A stretch of DNA of 50,546 nucleotides from a virus, in the IMG/VR virus record IMGVR_UViG_3300021180_000017, positions 1 to 50,546 of that record; one strand, given 5' to 3'. The position numbers were made by a program, and so were the translations under genes. The notes below the pieces were generated by a model that made no database searches, had not been told where the DNA came from, and saw nothing but the letters and a program-made list of their open reading frames with translations. Numbering within the stretch: the stretch's first letter is position 1; the number at the start of each line of letters is the position of its first letter. Shown here piece after piece: positions 1-9,387 of this stretch.

Positions 1-132
1 CATCGACTGCCAGAGACGGATTGTCCTTCGCCATTTCATCTAGGAAAGACAACTTCTTCGTGAATTCATCTTGAGGAAGAGCGAATAACTTATCGGCAAA
101 TGCCTTGATGTTACTTCCGTAACCTAACGCTC
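1..132. repeat. Terminal redundancy of the circular assembly (left copy)
   Basis: Bases 1-132 recur at 50415-50546. The first 126 bases are identical; position 127 is A here and C at 50541; the last five match again. The redundancy lies inside one open reading frame that continues in phase across the join, so it is an assembly overlap of a circular map and not a gene boundary. It could only be a true phage terminus if packaging happened to cut here, which the sequence does not show. Confidence 0.9.
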
Positions 133-802
133 CAGTCCATCCTATGGCTGAACGTGTCTTGGCTTCCTGGTAGAACTGAGAGAGATTCTTGAGTTGGTCT
201 ATTCCGTACCCGACGTAACTCTGTTGTTTCACCCCTTGTTCGAGATTCTCGACCTTCGTCTGAAGGACTTGTCTTTTAGTCTCCAGATCAGTCGCTTTAT
301 TATCTGTATCTTTAGCCTGCTTAGGAAGAGCAAGACGGGCATCTGCATACGATGAGTCCTGCATGTACCCGGCGGCGGTATTCAGCGATGATACAAAGTT
401 GGTGGCGTACGCCCGTTCGATAATCGACTGGGGGTCAGTCTTGGCATTGATGTTATACGGTGAGATGACATTCCAGACTTCTTCGGGATCAAGTGGTCCT
501 CCTTTTTTATTGGCTAATTCTCTGATGTCGTCGTTGACTTTCTGAGTCCTCTCGACGTCGTATTCGGCAGCAGCCTGAGTACGAATCCGATCTTCCTGGT
601 TATCCAGGATTTGTTGACGAAGTTCTAACTGATCTGCCTTGAGGTATTTCCCTAATCCGCCTGCGGCAGCCTTATAAGCACGACGATCCGCCACTTCCGG
701 AGAAGGCGGTTGTACGTCTGAACCCTGAGGAGCCAACGAGACAGTCGTATCCGTCAGTATCGGACTATCTAAGGATGTAACATTCGATGTCTGGAAAACC
801 AT
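1..802 (-). CDS. Internal virion protein, gp16-like (N-terminal part; continues at 50414)
   Basis: This is the 5' end of the giant gene whose remainder is 45817-50546. The ATG at 802-800 overlaps the stop of the gp14-like gene (TAATG), indicating translational coupling. The frame stays open to base 1 and continues in phase at 50414 once the redundancy is removed, giving 5,400 nt and 1,799 residues. The first 267 residues begin MVFQTSNVTSL and are rich in Q, K, E and A with likely coiled-coil stretches. By position after the tail tube and gp14-like genes it is the ejected core or DNA-translocation protein of T7 gp16 type. No lytic transglycosylase motif is visible here, unlike T7 gp16, whose N-terminus carries one. 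Confidence 0.85.
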   Translation of the reverse strand, partial: MVFQTSNVTSLDSPILTDTTVSLAPQGSDVQPPSPEVADRRAYKAAAGGLGKYLKADQLELRQQILDNQEDRIRTQAAAEYDVERTQKVNDDIRELANKKGGPLDPEEVWNVISPYNINAKTDPQSIIERAYATNFVSSLNTAAGYMQDSSYADARLALPKQAKDTDNKATDLETKRQVLQTKVENLEQGVKQQSYVGYGIDQLKNLSQFYQEAKTRSAIGWTGALGYGSNIKAFADKLFALPQDEFTKKLSFLDEMAKDNPSLAVD

Positions 803-1383
803 TAACTCATATCGCCTGCGGCAGAACTGCCAGGATTGCTAAAACCTTGGAGTAATCTCGATAATGGATCGGCAGCCTTGCTTATTCCTGCACCTATCGC
901 GGCAGTACCTTGGTCAGAAGCCATCTTGCTCTGATAGAAAGACGCGACAAGCTTCTGTTGATTGATCTGATTGCTAAGTCCGAAAAGGTTTTGTCCAATC
1001 TCGAGATTTTTATTAATACCTCCGAGATTAAACAACCCTTCACTTTCAACCTGCTGTTGTCCCCCCTGATACCCTGAAGAGTACTGGGCACCCCCTGAAA
1101 CTGCCCCGGCAGTAGCCTGGGCACGTAACTGTTGGTTTTGACGTAAAGTCTGGAGGGATTGTCTGTTAGCTGATAACACCATAGCCTGTTGACGCTGGGC
1201 ATTCTCTTGTGTTTCCAGGTTAGTTATGTTCTCTTGGGCTTGGTAAACCCCCTGGGCATTCTTACTTTGATCGACGGCCGATCCGACACTCAAACCAAGA
1301 CCAGCCAAAGCTAGACCTGCCCCTAGGAAATTCCCTGTGGCTGCGGATATTCCTGCCCCTGCAAGACCATCAAAAAGAGACAT
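802..1383 (-). CDS. Internal virion protein, gp14-like
   Basis: A 193-residue protein. It starts with a Gly/Ala-rich hydrophobic segment (about residues 6-35, MSLFDGLAGAGISAATG onward) followed by a Gln/Asn-rich helical region. T7 gp14 and its relatives have this architecture and form the outer-membrane channel during ejection. Its start overlaps the stop of tail tubular protein B (TAATG) and its stop overlaps the start of the gp16-like gene, the usual neighbourhood for gp14. Assignment rests on position, length and composition rather than a catalytic motif. Confidence 0.65.
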   Translation of the reverse strand: MSLFDGLAGAGISAATGNFLGAGLALAGLGLSVGSAVDQSKNAQGVYQAQENITNLETQENAQRQQAMVLSANRQSLQTLRQNQQLRAQATAGAVSGGAQYSSGYQGGQQQVESEGLFNLGGINKNLEIGQNLFGLSNQINQQKLVASFYQSKMASDQGTAAIGAGISKAADPLSRLLQGFSNPGSSAAGDMS

Positions 1384-3797
1384 TAAGGACCTGTATTCTG
1401 TGCTTCATACGCACTCCAACCCATGATATCGAAAGGAAGACCTGTTACAGAAGTCACCTGAATTTGAAGGGCTACTCCACGCCCTCTCAGTCGATGTCTT
1501 CGTTGTACCATGCTGAATTTATCTGTATTAATACTCGTGTACTGTGGGATACTCCATCTGTTACTGTCTGGGACAGAAGCGTAATCCCAGATACTCTGGA
1601 TGTAGTAAGCCACCGTCGGTTGTTCCATCCTGGAATAGACGTAGATATACGGCATTTGGAATCGTCTTTGTCCTTGCCCGTGGAGTTTATACCCGGTAGT
1701 AAACGAAGACGTAAAGTTCTGGCCATCACCCGAACTAACCCAATCTGTATAAGTCGGGTCTCGTTCTTCTGCAAATGTATACCCAGTATTTACACTATTG
1801 AGTGTCACGTATTTGATTATACTATCAGGAGCACCAGTCCCGCCAGGACTCTGGACGTACACGACACCACTTATAGTAGGGACATTCCCTGAAGTGTTGA
1901 AAGAATACGGGTAGAATGCTTTGTTGTATACGTTATAACAAAGTATACTATCGTAGGTATACCTGTCTTGTACGTTGATCTCGTTAGTGCTTTTAAACAC
2001 CCACTGGACTACATAATTAATAGGATCGTATACCCCTCTGACAAACTTCTTACTCTGAGTAGGAATAGCATCGTAATACGACTGGATAGTTCCTACCGTT
2101 AATGGAGTAACCTCCCAAGGACTTACATGTAATGGTTGACCTATTACGGACTGTCCTTGTGCGGCAGGGGCAACGACGTATATTCCTTCTTCATTCCAAA
2201 ACATCGGAATACCGTTGACATCGACGTAGCTGGTTCCTGAGATACTTCTGACTTTACTGAGTTGAATAATATTAAAATCGTCAGCGGTAAAACCTATTCC
2301 TGTACTACCCGTGATGTACCAAACACCATTCGCCGCAAATACTAAAAGAGCATTCATTAACGGAACTAATTTATATATAGACCCACAGCCTTGTATCTGG
2401 ATGACTCCTCCATCTGTCGGAAGGAGACCAAACAACGTCTCTGACGTAGGATCATTCGTTTGATAACAATTCCCAAATTGACTGGGATCTGTGATTATCT
2501 GAGAAAAATATATCTGTTCAGACCATGAAAATGCGTTGTTAGTCGTACCTGCGGCTACGCTTGCGTCTACTCCTGCGTACCAGACACGACCTTGAAACCA
2601 TGTTCCCGTCCGAGGTCTGGCTGAAGTTATTACGTCAGACAATCCAGATATACCTGAAATTGCACTTCGTTGCTGTTGAAACACGTTAAGTACGTAATGA
2701 CCCCGTGGGGCGTATCCTGAATTCAGATTGACATTCGTATACGTAGTACTCGGAGAATACACGTCTGAAGAATTCTTGAAATACCACCAGACGTCGGCGT
2801 TACTAGGGTAATTTCCTATCCCAGAAAACCAAGTACTAATAAAACCAACATTAGTTGGAGCGATTCCATACGGAGTAACCTGAGACCAATAAAAACTTGT
2901 TAACGGAATACCTTGTTGTATCGAAAGAGAAGCCTGAGAAATATTAATTGTGAGTGTAGTTCCGGAATAAGAAGTCACTGTTCCTGCAAAAGTACCAATA
3001 CCATCTGGGTAAAATCCCGGAGACGGAACATAAGCATAATACACAGTACAACTCACGATATCTCCATTGTTTATTCCAGAAATACCAGAAGCAACCGTAA
3101 AAGCCGTACTGCCAGATAGTGCTGTAAAACTCCCGACTGGTATTGCCGTAGAAGAAGCCGCAGCCCATGGAGCTTGGGCAGTCCAACCTTGATTTACAAG
3201 ATTATAAAGATGTGGATTACTGTCTGTAGATGGTCGGGTAGTTACTGTCAGTCCGTCAACGACACCGTTGAAATCTCTGACTTGGACTGTAATTAACGTG
3301 GCTGTTATTGTACTGGGGGATGTATACGTTACATAAATCGGATCCATCGTAGGTTGGTACACGAAGAGATACCCGTTGCCGTCTGCGAATTGACATTCTT
3401 GTGTCGTATCGAAAGCACCACCAGAGGCTGTATAAGCCTGAAGATTGATCGTCGAAGTCAGTATTTGTTGTGATAAAGGATTGTTAACTGTCGCCGAAGA
3501 AGATTTATAGAAATATAACGTGGCACCGACTTGAAGAACAACAAATTGTGTCAGTCCGTCACCTGAAGCGTTATTCCATTTATATGTATTGATGGCGACG
3601 AATGTATTACTAACCATGTTTTGAGTGAAGTTGGCTTCGTAGTCAAACCCTTGTCTACGGATGACATCACCGACCAACGTGTAGACACAATTCTCTGTAC
3701 TGGTGGCTGCATTCTCCGGAAAGTTCAATCCGGTGAATTCAGTCAACAGTCCTTTAGTGAAGTTATTCTCTAACGAAACGCCAGGTTGGTTAGGCAT
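1383..3797 (-). CDS. Tail tubular protein B (gp12-like nozzle)
   Basis: An 804-residue protein, close to T7 gp12 (794). The N-terminus MPNQPGVSLENNFTKGLLTE and the following ENCVYTLVGDVIRRQGFDYE resemble the family signature in which the protein announces its start with NF.KGL.TE. Later blocks such as AANGVWYITG and FWNEEGIYV fit the beta-propeller-like nozzle fold. It should form the distal end of the short tail and gate DNA release. The ATG lies inside the stop region of the preceding 104-residue gene (8-nt overlap). Confidence 0.88.
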   Translation of the reverse strand: MPNQPGVSLENNFTKGLLTEFTGLNFPENAATSTENCVYTLVGDVIRRQGFDYEANFTQNMVSNTFVAINTYKWNNASGDGLTQFVVLQVGATLYFYKSSSATVNNPLSQQILTSTINLQAYTASGGAFDTTQECQFADGNGYLFVYQPTMDPIYVTYTSPSTITATLITVQVRDFNGVVDGLTVTTRPSTDSNPHLYNLVNQGWTAQAPWAAASSTAIPVGSFTALSGSTAFTVASGISGINNGDIVSCTVYYAYVPSPGFYPDGIGTFAGTVTSYSGTTLTINISQASLSIQQGIPLTSFYWSQVTPYGIAPTNVGFISTWFSGIGNYPSNADVWWYFKNSSDVYSPSTTYTNVNLNSGYAPRGHYVLNVFQQQRSAISGISGLSDVITSARPRTGTWFQGRVWYAGVDASVAAGTTNNAFSWSEQIYFSQIITDPSQFGNCYQTNDPTSETLFGLLPTDGGVIQIQGCGSIYKLVPLMNALLVFAANGVWYITGSTGIGFTADDFNIIQLSKVRSISGTSYVDVNGIPMFWNEEGIYVVAPAAQGQSVIGQPLHVSPWEVTPLTVGTIQSYYDAIPTQSKKFVRGVYDPINYVVQWVFKSTNEINVQDRYTYDSILCYNVYNKAFYPYSFNTSGNVPTISGVVYVQSPGGTGAPDSIIKYVTLNSVNTGYTFAEERDPTYTDWVSSGDGQNFTSSFTTGYKLHGQGQRRFQMPYIYVYSRMEQPTVAYYIQSIWDYASVPDSNRWSIPQYTSINTDKFSMVQRRHRLRGRGVALQIQVTSVTGLPFDIMGWSAYEAQNTGP

Positions 3798-4104
3798 CTA
3801 TCTCTTTGATTCTGAGATTTCTGGTGTTGTAGTACTGTTCTGCATGTCGTATCGCGGCAGGAAGACTCGTAAATGCGCAACGGAGATCTCTAGGAGGAAG
3901 TCCCTCGTCGTACGCGAAAGACCAGAAGTTCGTTTCAAGGTCTTTCTTGATGTGGAGTTTATTTCCACCTGCGAATAACCTTGGATCAACCATCCCGGTG
4001 ACACTCTTAGGTTGAGTCCCGTCGATAATCTCAAGTCTATACAAACGATCAGTTTTGAGCATCTTGCTTGTATTCATACTGTCAGTCATTGCAACCATCG
4101 TCAT
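3790..4104 (-). CDS. Hypothetical protein between tail tube genes
   Basis: A 104-residue protein of unknown function. Its ATG overlaps the TGA of tail tubular protein A (ATGA) and its end overlaps the start of tail tubular protein B. The C-terminal half contains PPRDLRCAFTSLPAAIRHAE, a pattern that looks like a small conserved phage domain. Tight coupling to two tail genes suggests a tail assembly or accessory role (inference). Confidence 0.7.
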   Translation of the reverse strand: MTMVAMTDSMNTSKMLKTDRLYRLEIIDGTQPKSVTGMVDPRLFAGGNKLHIKKDLETNFWSFAYDEGLPPRDLRCAFTSLPAAIRHAEQYYNTRNLRIKEIDA

Positions 4105-5012
4105 TGTAATGTATCAAACTTTCTTGCTTTGAAATAACTCACCGGAGCGGTGAAGCCTCCACCTTGTCTACCGAAATTAGGTAATGCATCGAAGTAACTC
4201 GGCTTGTTAGAAACACTCTTGTTCTTCTGGACAGAAGTCCAACCACGTTTCTTCTCCTGTTCTGCCAACGAATGGACCTGCTGTTTCAACTCGAAGAAGG
4301 CCAACGCCTTGGCTTCGTTGTAAAGCAACTGGAATTGTTCGTCGTCGAGATCAGGAATGAACGTATCCGTCATTTTCCACTGTGGAATAACTCTAGCCCA
4401 AGCCATTGTTTTATTGCCTTGGAGAGTGCTGTCGACAGAACTGTCGTATGCGTCGAATAATACCTGGTAATTACTTACGATGGTGCAGTACGACGGCGTC
4501 CTATCGGTATACGCATACAACGTGTAATTCCCTGCAAACTCATCTGAGTTAGAGTTGTCTGAAAAGGTATATGTCAGAACGTTAGTCTCGCTAGGGTTAA
4601 ACCCCGTAACCATCTCGATAAAGTCTTTGACTGGTAAGATATCGACAAGTAAATACCCGGGGGCGACATTCGTCGGTCCAGTCGTACTCGTCAGATCCAG
4701 GTTTAAATCATGGATAGTCGAACCCGGAGATGTATTCCCCGTCGTATCGTTGTTGAAATATCTCAACCAAGAAATCTCAGCCACCCCGCCAGGGACGTAC
4801 ATCAACGTCGGACGAGTCACATCCAGAGATGGAGATAACTGCACTATCTGTTGATGTTCAGGGAGATTAACACGAGTTACGAGGTCGTAGTATTTCTCTT
4901 TAAGGATGTTAGCTACTTGGAGAGATTCCACGGTGTCTGAAATGCTGTTGACTTCGTCGGAAGACATCGCACTCAAGATGTCTTGAGTCATTTCCAGGAG
5001 TGTCATTTGCAT
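4101..5012 (-). CDS. Tail tubular protein A (gp11-like gatekeeper)
   Basis: Start chosen at ATG 5012-5010, which overlaps the TAA of the holin-like gene (TAATG), giving 303 residues; a GTG five codons upstream is in frame but less likely. The N-terminus MQMTLLEMTQDILSAM and the mid-region beta-rich segment with W...YF match gp11-type head-tail or tail-tube connectors, which are usually about 200 residues. The extra length sits in the central region. It should join portal and nozzle to make the short tail tube. Confidence 0.75.
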   Translation of the reverse strand: MQMTLLEMTQDILSAMSSDEVNSISDTVESLQVANILKEKYYDLVTRVNLPEHQQIVQLSPSLDVTRPTLMYVPGGVAEISWLRYFNNDTTGNTSPGSTIHDLNLDLTSTTGPTNVAPGYLLVDILPVKDFIEMVTGFNPSETNVLTYTFSDNSNSDEFAGNYTLYAYTDRTPSYCTIVSNYQVLFDAYDSSVDSTLQGNKTMAWARVIPQWKMTDTFIPDLDDEQFQLLYNEAKALAFFELKQQVHSLAEQEKKRGWTSVQKNKSVSNKPSYFDALPNFGRQGGGFTAPVSYFKARKFDTLQ

Positions 5013-5389
5013 TATCGACGGTTCCACATGTTAAGACCGATATTACCTAAAAGAAAAGTAATGACTGCGTAAGGAAGATACGGCACGCTAGTCTTATCAA
5101 AACCAGCCACATGCCACATATAGACCTTCCAAGAGTTCTCGGCTATGATTGTATCCCAACTGACAAGCATGACCCAAACAACAATCGGGAGACACATCGC
5201 GTCACGCATGATACGCAACCCGATGTCATCTGCTGTGGCTTGGATAATCTGAGCAGAAGCTTGTGTCTCAGCGATAGTTACTTGTGCACCAGCTTGAACA
5301 ACAGCGATTTCCTTGTTGAAGAAACCGCTGAAGATAGAGGATATTCCTTGAATTATAGGTCCTAGAAGAGGAATCCAACCAAACATCAT
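5012..5389 (-). CDS. Holin-like membrane protein (GTA holin 3TM type)
   Basis: A 125-residue protein with a hydrophobic N-terminus (GWIPLLGPIIQGISSIFSG), an Ala/Gln-rich amphipathic stretch, and two further membrane segments (LPIVVWVMLVSWD and PYAVITFLLGNIGLNMW). This resembles the three-TM holin family of gene transfer agents and phages (family from memory). It sits directly after two other small membrane proteins and the endolysin, so it is part of the lysis cassette. Its ATG overlaps the stop of the neighbouring gene. Confidence 0.7.
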   Translation of the reverse strand: MMFGWIPLLGPIIQGISSIFSGFFNKEIAVVQAGAQVTIAETQASAQIIQATADDIGLRIMRDAMCLPIVVWVMLVSWDTIIAENSWKVYMWHVAGFDKTSVPYLPYAVITFLLGNIGLNMWNRR

Positions 5390-5637
5390 TCGTCCTTGTG
5401 TCCGTGACAGACGTAAGTAATCAAACCGAATACAACCAAACCTAGAGTTACTTCTTTAGGAAGATTCAACCCATCTAGATAACTCTTGATGGTAGGGTCT
5501 GTTATATACGAATGTAACTGACCGAGAGTAAAAATAACGGCACCAGCAGACGCCTGGATGTAACTCCAAACCTTAGTCTGGGAGTTATTCCAGAAAGTCT
5601 TAGACGCCGACTTTAGCTTTGATATTTGTGATGTCAT
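5386..5637 (-). CDS. Small two-TM protein, candidate holin
   Basis: An 83-residue protein with a basic N-terminus (SKLKSASKTFW), a hydrophobic segment around ASAGAVIFTLGQL, and a second around TLGLVVFGLITYVCH, ending in a short charged tail HGHKDE. Size, topology and position next to the endolysin fit a class II holin or antiholin. It overlaps the upstream membrane gene by 38 nt and the 3TM gene by 4 nt. Which of the two candidates forms the hole cannot be decided from sequence. Confidence 0.6.
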   Translation of the reverse strand: MTSQISKLKSASKTFWNNSQTKVWSYIQASAGAVIFTLGQLHSYITDPTIKSYLDGLNLPKEVTLGLVVFGLITYVCHGHKDE

Positions 5638-5815
5638 TTTTAATGTTATTCAAGTCGTTTTGAACTCCAGTCATACCACGGCCTTTGACGTACCAGCCTG
5701 CGCCGAAGCCAACACCAAGAGAGATGATAGAAGAGATGATTGCGTCCATGTAGGAAACTCCTGAGATTAAATGTGGAATATACGAGGGTGCTTCTGTGAA
5801 ATGTTTAGTTACCAT
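5600..5815 (-). CDS. Small membrane protein of the lysis cassette
   Basis: A 71-residue protein with one membrane segment (about residues 23-42, MDAIISSIISLGVGFGAGWY) and a C-terminal heptad-like helix (VQNDLNNIKNDITNIKAK). A single TM plus a coiled coil is the topology of an inner-membrane spanin or antiholin; no lipobox gene partner was seen. It starts by TAATG overlap with the endolysin stop and overlaps the next gene by 38 nt. Confidence 0.6.
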   Translation of the reverse strand: MVTKHFTEAPSYIPHLISGVSYMDAIISSIISLGVGFGAGWYVKGRGMTGVQNDLNNIKNDITNIKAKVGV

Positions 5816-6447
5816 TATTTACCTTTGTTGATTAATTCATGGACTAGTATTGCAACACCGATGGCAATCACCGAAGCTACACTTAGAACAAGAAATTCGT
5901 GGTTATGCCAGAATTGAGAGATGTACGCTCCTACTCCTACCGTTGCTGTACCAACTACAGGACCAGTAGTGATATTCTTCTGAGTAGCGAGTTGTTTACT
6001 ATAAGCCCTGACACGAGAAACCCTAGCCATCCAACCTTTTAGAAATTTACTATTCTTACCCTGTCCAATAGCCTGTAGGAAGGCCGTACGTTCGTCGTTG
6101 ATGGCGTCTATCAGTTTAGTACCAGACAGTGAATTAAACCTCTGTAGAGCCTTCCTAGGGCGTCCTAGACCCGAATTAACCCCGTAGTCAAAGCAGGTAT
6201 AATCAACACCAGAAGATAGATCGTCACAACCAAGAGCGTCCCAGTATTTCGATTTATAGATAACTTTAGCTTGATCAACCGTCATACTCCTTACATCGGA
6301 CGCAGCCCCATTCTTATTAATATACGCGCGATAGTCGGCGATGGTGATGCCATAGTTAGTAGGACCACCACTATCGTTAGGATCGTTAGTATATCCCCCT
6401 TCGTCCTTAAGAAGTCTAGTAAGACAGTCATTGTAATTCTGTTTCAT
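5815..6447 (-). CDS. Endolysin, glycoside hydrolase 108 type, membrane-anchored
   Basis: A 210-residue muramidase-like protein. Residues 1-40 carry the GH108 signature [20 protein letters not shown] with the catalytic Glu in EGGY, followed by YGIT and [18 protein letters not shown] typical of the family. Unlike soluble relatives, the C-terminus has one or two hydrophobic segments ([15 protein letters not shown] and [20 protein letters not shown]), so the enzyme is probably tethered to the inner membrane. It cleaves peptidoglycan glycan strands at lysis. ATGA coupling with the upstream fibre gene. Confidence 0.9.
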   Translation of the reverse strand: MKQNYNDCLTRLLKDEGGYTNDPNDSGGPTNYGITIADYRAYINKNGAASDVRSMTVDQAKVIYKSKYWDALGCDDLSSGVDYTCFDYGVNSGLGRPRKALQRFNSLSGTKLIDAINDERTAFLQAIGQGKNSKFLKGWMARVSRVRAYSKQLATQKNITTGPVVGTATVGVGAYISQFWHNHEFLVLSVASVIAIGVAILVHELINKGK

Positions 6448-7529
6448 GTGATACCGTAGATGTTGACAGTGCCGTTGGTGTAACTTCCACTGCTGTTAAT
6501 TTTAAATTGACATCCGTCGATTGTAGTCGATCCAATCCAATACCCAGCGCAAGTAATTACAAAGGGAGTCGTAAGTCCTGAGTTGATTGACATCGCAGAA
6601 CAAGTAATTGGTTTATAAGTTCCTGATCCAATACCTTCTATGTATATAGAACCTCCCGTAACCCAAGAACTTGATCCAAAGTTTGAACAATATGGAAAAT
6701 ACGTAGTGAGATTACCTGTACCTGAAACTACAACTGAAGACGCATTAACTGAATAGTTTGCATTTAAATAACTGCTTGTTTGATAACTACCGTTAGAATG
6801 TACTAACAAAGCTGGAAAATTAGTAGTGCTTCCACCTATTCCCCAGAAAAGAAGTCTTACTGAACTATACGGTGCCCAAGAAACTGTAGAATTAATGGTA
6901 GTGCCGGATAGCGTTAAAGACTCTAGAAATGTCATTGAAGACGAAGGAGGAGTTACCCATGAGCCATCCCCGCGCCAAAATGTACTTGAAGAAGCTGATG
7001 TTCCTGAATTAAGATTGGTTACAGGGAGATTACCAGATACGTCTGAAGTATTGAGACGGACATTCAATGTATTGCTTACACCAGAGATAGTTTTATTCGT
7101 TAATGTATCTGTAGTACCCCTTGCTACCAATGTATCTGTAGCTGTTGGAAAAGAAACAGTACCTGTGTTAGTAACTGTAGAAAGAGTCGGCGAAGATACC
7201 CAAGTCGGTGTAGCTGTAACTACTTGTAAAATCTGATTAGCAGTTCCACCTAGTGGAAGATTTCCGGTGTTATTAATAGTAACGGTACCACCTGCTCCAA
7301 CAGCATCTGTGAGTCTCATAGGAGAATCTGCAGATATGGGAGGGCCTAGATTAATAATTTGGTTACCGTTCATATCTAGAGTTGAGGCCATTTGATTAGG
7401 CGGTGTACCATCTCTAGACAGAGTATTATCCATTGCAGTCTGGATAGTACTGAAGTTATTATTTATCGTAGTAGCTGCAGTAGTAGCTTGAGTAAGATCA
7501 GCTACGTTAGTCAGTGTGATCTTAGACAT
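6444..7529 (-). CDS. Tail fibre protein 2 (paralogue of the next fibre)
   Basis: A 361-residue protein. Residues 1-80 form an adaptor-like N-terminus with the motifs [22 protein letters not shown] and [11 protein letters not shown], a signature widespread in phage fibres. This is followed by shaft repeats ([28 protein letters not shown]) and a distinct C-terminal beta-rich domain. The N-terminus is homologous to that of the adjacent 434-residue fibre, while the C-terminal domains differ, so the pair likely offers two receptor-binding tips. Its start overlaps the stop of the other fibre. Confidence 0.85.
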   Translation of the reverse strand: MSKITLTNVADLTQATTAATTINNNFSTIQTAMDNTLSRDGTPPNQMASTLDMNGNQIINLGPPISADSPMRLTDAVGAGGTVTINNTGNLPLGGTANQILQVVTATPTWVSSPTLSTVTNTGTVSFPTATDTLVARGTTDTLTNKTISGVSNTLNVRLNTSDVSGNLPVTNLNSGTSASSSTFWRGDGSWVTPPSSSMTFLESLTLSGTTINSTVSWAPYSSVRLLFWGIGGSTTNFPALLVHSNGSYQTSSYLNANYSVNASSVVVSGTGNLTTYFPYCSNFGSSSWVTGGSIYIEGIGSGTYKPITCSAMSINSGLTTPFVITCAGYWIGSTTIDGCQFKINSSGSYTNGTVNIYGIT

Positions 7530-8833
7530 TATCTAATCCTTCTTGCACGGATCATACCGTAAGCTGTACAAGTACTAGCGGTAAACGTAGCTGTACCTAT
7601 TAAGTAGACTGTTGTTGAACCTGAGACATTAAACCTACAGGTTTGTATAGGCAAAATGTAATCTGTACCAGCGCCGGGAACAACCGCAGAAATATCTTGA
7701 GTAGCTGCCCTACCATTAGTAATATCATTTGTATTGTTTGTAGTTGAAAGAGAAGATTGGATGAAGGTGTAGCTCGTAGTAGAGGTTCCTACAAAACTAA
7801 CACTACCTGTAACATCCCAATCTCCTGCGGTTAAGGTAATACTTGTAATACTTTTTGATGTTGAAGTAGTTAAAGAAGTTGCAGAACCTGAGGCTATGAC
7901 ACTTTCAATATATTCCCCGACAGTACCTGCAGAAGCAGAGTCAGCAGCAGTAGTTCCTATTAACCCTCCTGTTGTTGGAGAAAATGCGAGAGATGTAGCC
8001 GTAGCTGCGCCTAACGTAGGTGTAACAAACGTAGGACTTGTCGTTAAGGAGATAGCACCTGAACCGTTGACGTTAGTTCCTAAGGCAGTTGCTATACCGG
8101 TTCCTAAGCCAGAAATACCTGTACTTACAGGAAGTCCTGTACAACTCGTGAGTGTACCTGAAGAAGGAGTTCCTAAGACTGGAGTTGTCAAAGTAGGTGA
8201 AGTCAACGTCTTATTCGTAAGAGTATCTGTCGTCGCTCTGCCGACTAACGTATCTGTACTCGTCGGGAGTGTAAGTGTTCCTGTGTTTACTACGGTAGAA
8301 AAAACAGGCGAAGTCAGTGTAGGAGAGGTCAGTGTTTTATTGGTAAGGGTATCTGTAGTATTACGTGCTACTAACGTATCGACAGTAGTAGGAACTGTAA
8401 CGGTATTGACTGTAGTAAACGTCGGTGTCGCCGTAGTAGCGACAGTAGTCGGAGTACTCCCAGTCAGAACGATGTTGTTCCCAGCAACAAGTTCTGCAGC
8501 TTCTGAAGTCCATCCTATTTGATAGTCTGTATTGCTTGTCTTGGCTAGGACTTGTCCTGTAGTACCGCCCGCAGGGATGTTAGTGATCGTTCCACCGGTC
8601 TGGACATCCTGGAGTCTGACAGGAGAATCTGCCGTAGCAGGAGTCGGGAGGTTGATTATCTGAAAATTATCCATATCCAGATTGGAACCCATCGTGTTAG
8701 GAGAGGTTCCATCTCTAGATAGCGTGTTATCAAACGCAGTCGTTATGACTGCGTTGTTAGTATTAATAGCGTTAACCGCAGTCGTTTGATTCTGCAAATT
8801 AACGAGGGGAGTTAACGTTATCTTGTCAGTCAT
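7529..8833 (-). CDS. Tail fibre protein 1
   Basis: A 434-residue fibre. The N-terminus carries [22 protein letters not shown] and [10 protein letters not shown], shared with the neighbouring fibre. The shaft has repeats of the form [19 protein letters not shown] and [14 protein letters not shown], typical of trimeric fibre stalks. The last 120 or so residues form a separate beta-rich tip. It should bind the host surface receptor. Confidence 0.85.
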   Translation of the reverse strand: MTDKITLTPLVNLQNQTTAVNAINTNNAVITTAFDNTLSRDGTSPNTMGSNLDMDNFQIINLPTPATADSPVRLQDVQTGGTITNIPAGGTTGQVLAKTSNTDYQIGWTSEAAELVAGNNIVLTGSTPTTVATTATPTFTTVNTVTVPTTVDTLVARNTTDTLTNKTLTSPTLTSPVFSTVVNTGTLTLPTSTDTLVGRATTDTLTNKTLTSPTLTTPVLGTPSSGTLTSCTGLPVSTGISGLGTGIATALGTNVNGSGAISLTTSPTFVTPTLGAATATSLAFSPTTGGLIGTTAADSASAGTVGEYIESVIASGSATSLTTSTSKSITSITLTAGDWDVTGSVSFVGTSTTSYTFIQSSLSTTNNTNDITNGRAATQDISAVVPGAGTDYILPIQTCRFNVSGSTTVYLIGTATFTASTCTAYGMIRARRIR

Positions 8834-9336
8834 TAGAAGTAAACTACGTAAGCCTGTGAACCAGGAATGACGTTAGTCAACCTGACAAAAACATACTTGG
8901 AGGTACCTCCTGTGATTGCGGTATTCGCCTGATGGGTATCAAACGCACCGCTTGCTGGGACTGCCAACGTTATTGTCGTAGCAGACGTCCCGTTGCAAAT
9001 CAGACAGGTAATTACGTCACCCACGGCAGCTCCGGCTGTCACTGCGTTAACGCCAGCCACGATATTCGCGGCAGAGTCAAACGTGGCAGTACAGGCCGTC
9101 GAAGGAGCAAGAGTCATAATCCCGGTCAGGAGTTGTTCAGCCAAGAGCGTTGTAGTAGCACCCGGGGCAGAACTGATTGGAGTCCCAATCCCGTCGATGT
9201 AATTAATACCTAACGGTGCAGCAGGGAAAGTAATCGTCCCTACTGTAATCGGGGTATTTGTGGCACGAACACGAGAGTTGTTGACGACAACGTCTTGCCC
9301 GGCTTCGTCATTTAAATACGCATTAACTATAGTCAT
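8833..9336 (-). CDS. Structural protein, possible head decoration or fibre-like
   Basis: A 167-residue Ala/Thr/Val-rich beta-type protein. The segment [25 protein letters not shown] is a pattern common to phage head-fibre and decoration proteins (from memory). It lies between the capsid-proximal 185-residue protein and the tail fibres, and its start is preceded by a UUCG hairpin. Function is inferred from context. Confidence 0.65.
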   Translation of the reverse strand: MTIVNAYLNDEAGQDVVVNNSRVRATNTPITVGTITFPAAPLGINYIDGIGTPISSAPGATTTLLAEQLLTGIMTLAPSTACTATFDSAANIVAGVNAVTAGAAVGDVITCLICNGTSATTITLAVPASGAFDTHQANTAITGGTSKYVFVRLTNVIPGSQAYVVYF

Positions 9337-9354
9337 TTAAACCTTTCTTTGAAA

Positions 9355-9372
9355 GTGGGGCCGAAGCCCCAC
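9355..9372 (-). terminator. UUCG-capped hairpin between structural genes
   Basis: On the minus strand the RNA would form a 7-bp stem GTGGGGC/GCCCCAC closed by a TTCG tetraloop, followed by TTTCAAAG. It lies in the 51-nt gap between the 185- and 167-residue genes, one of few real gaps in the late unit. It may attenuate transcription after the capsid genes or stabilise the upstream mRNA. The U tract is short, so full termination is doubtful. Confidence 0.6.
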
Positions 9373-9387
9373 AATTCAATGATTATC

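Noticed and set aside
7896-8522. Plus-strand ORF of 208 codons within the tail fibre gene
   Set aside because: Shadow of the fibre repeats on the opposite strand; Val/Pro-rich low-complexity and no ribosome site.
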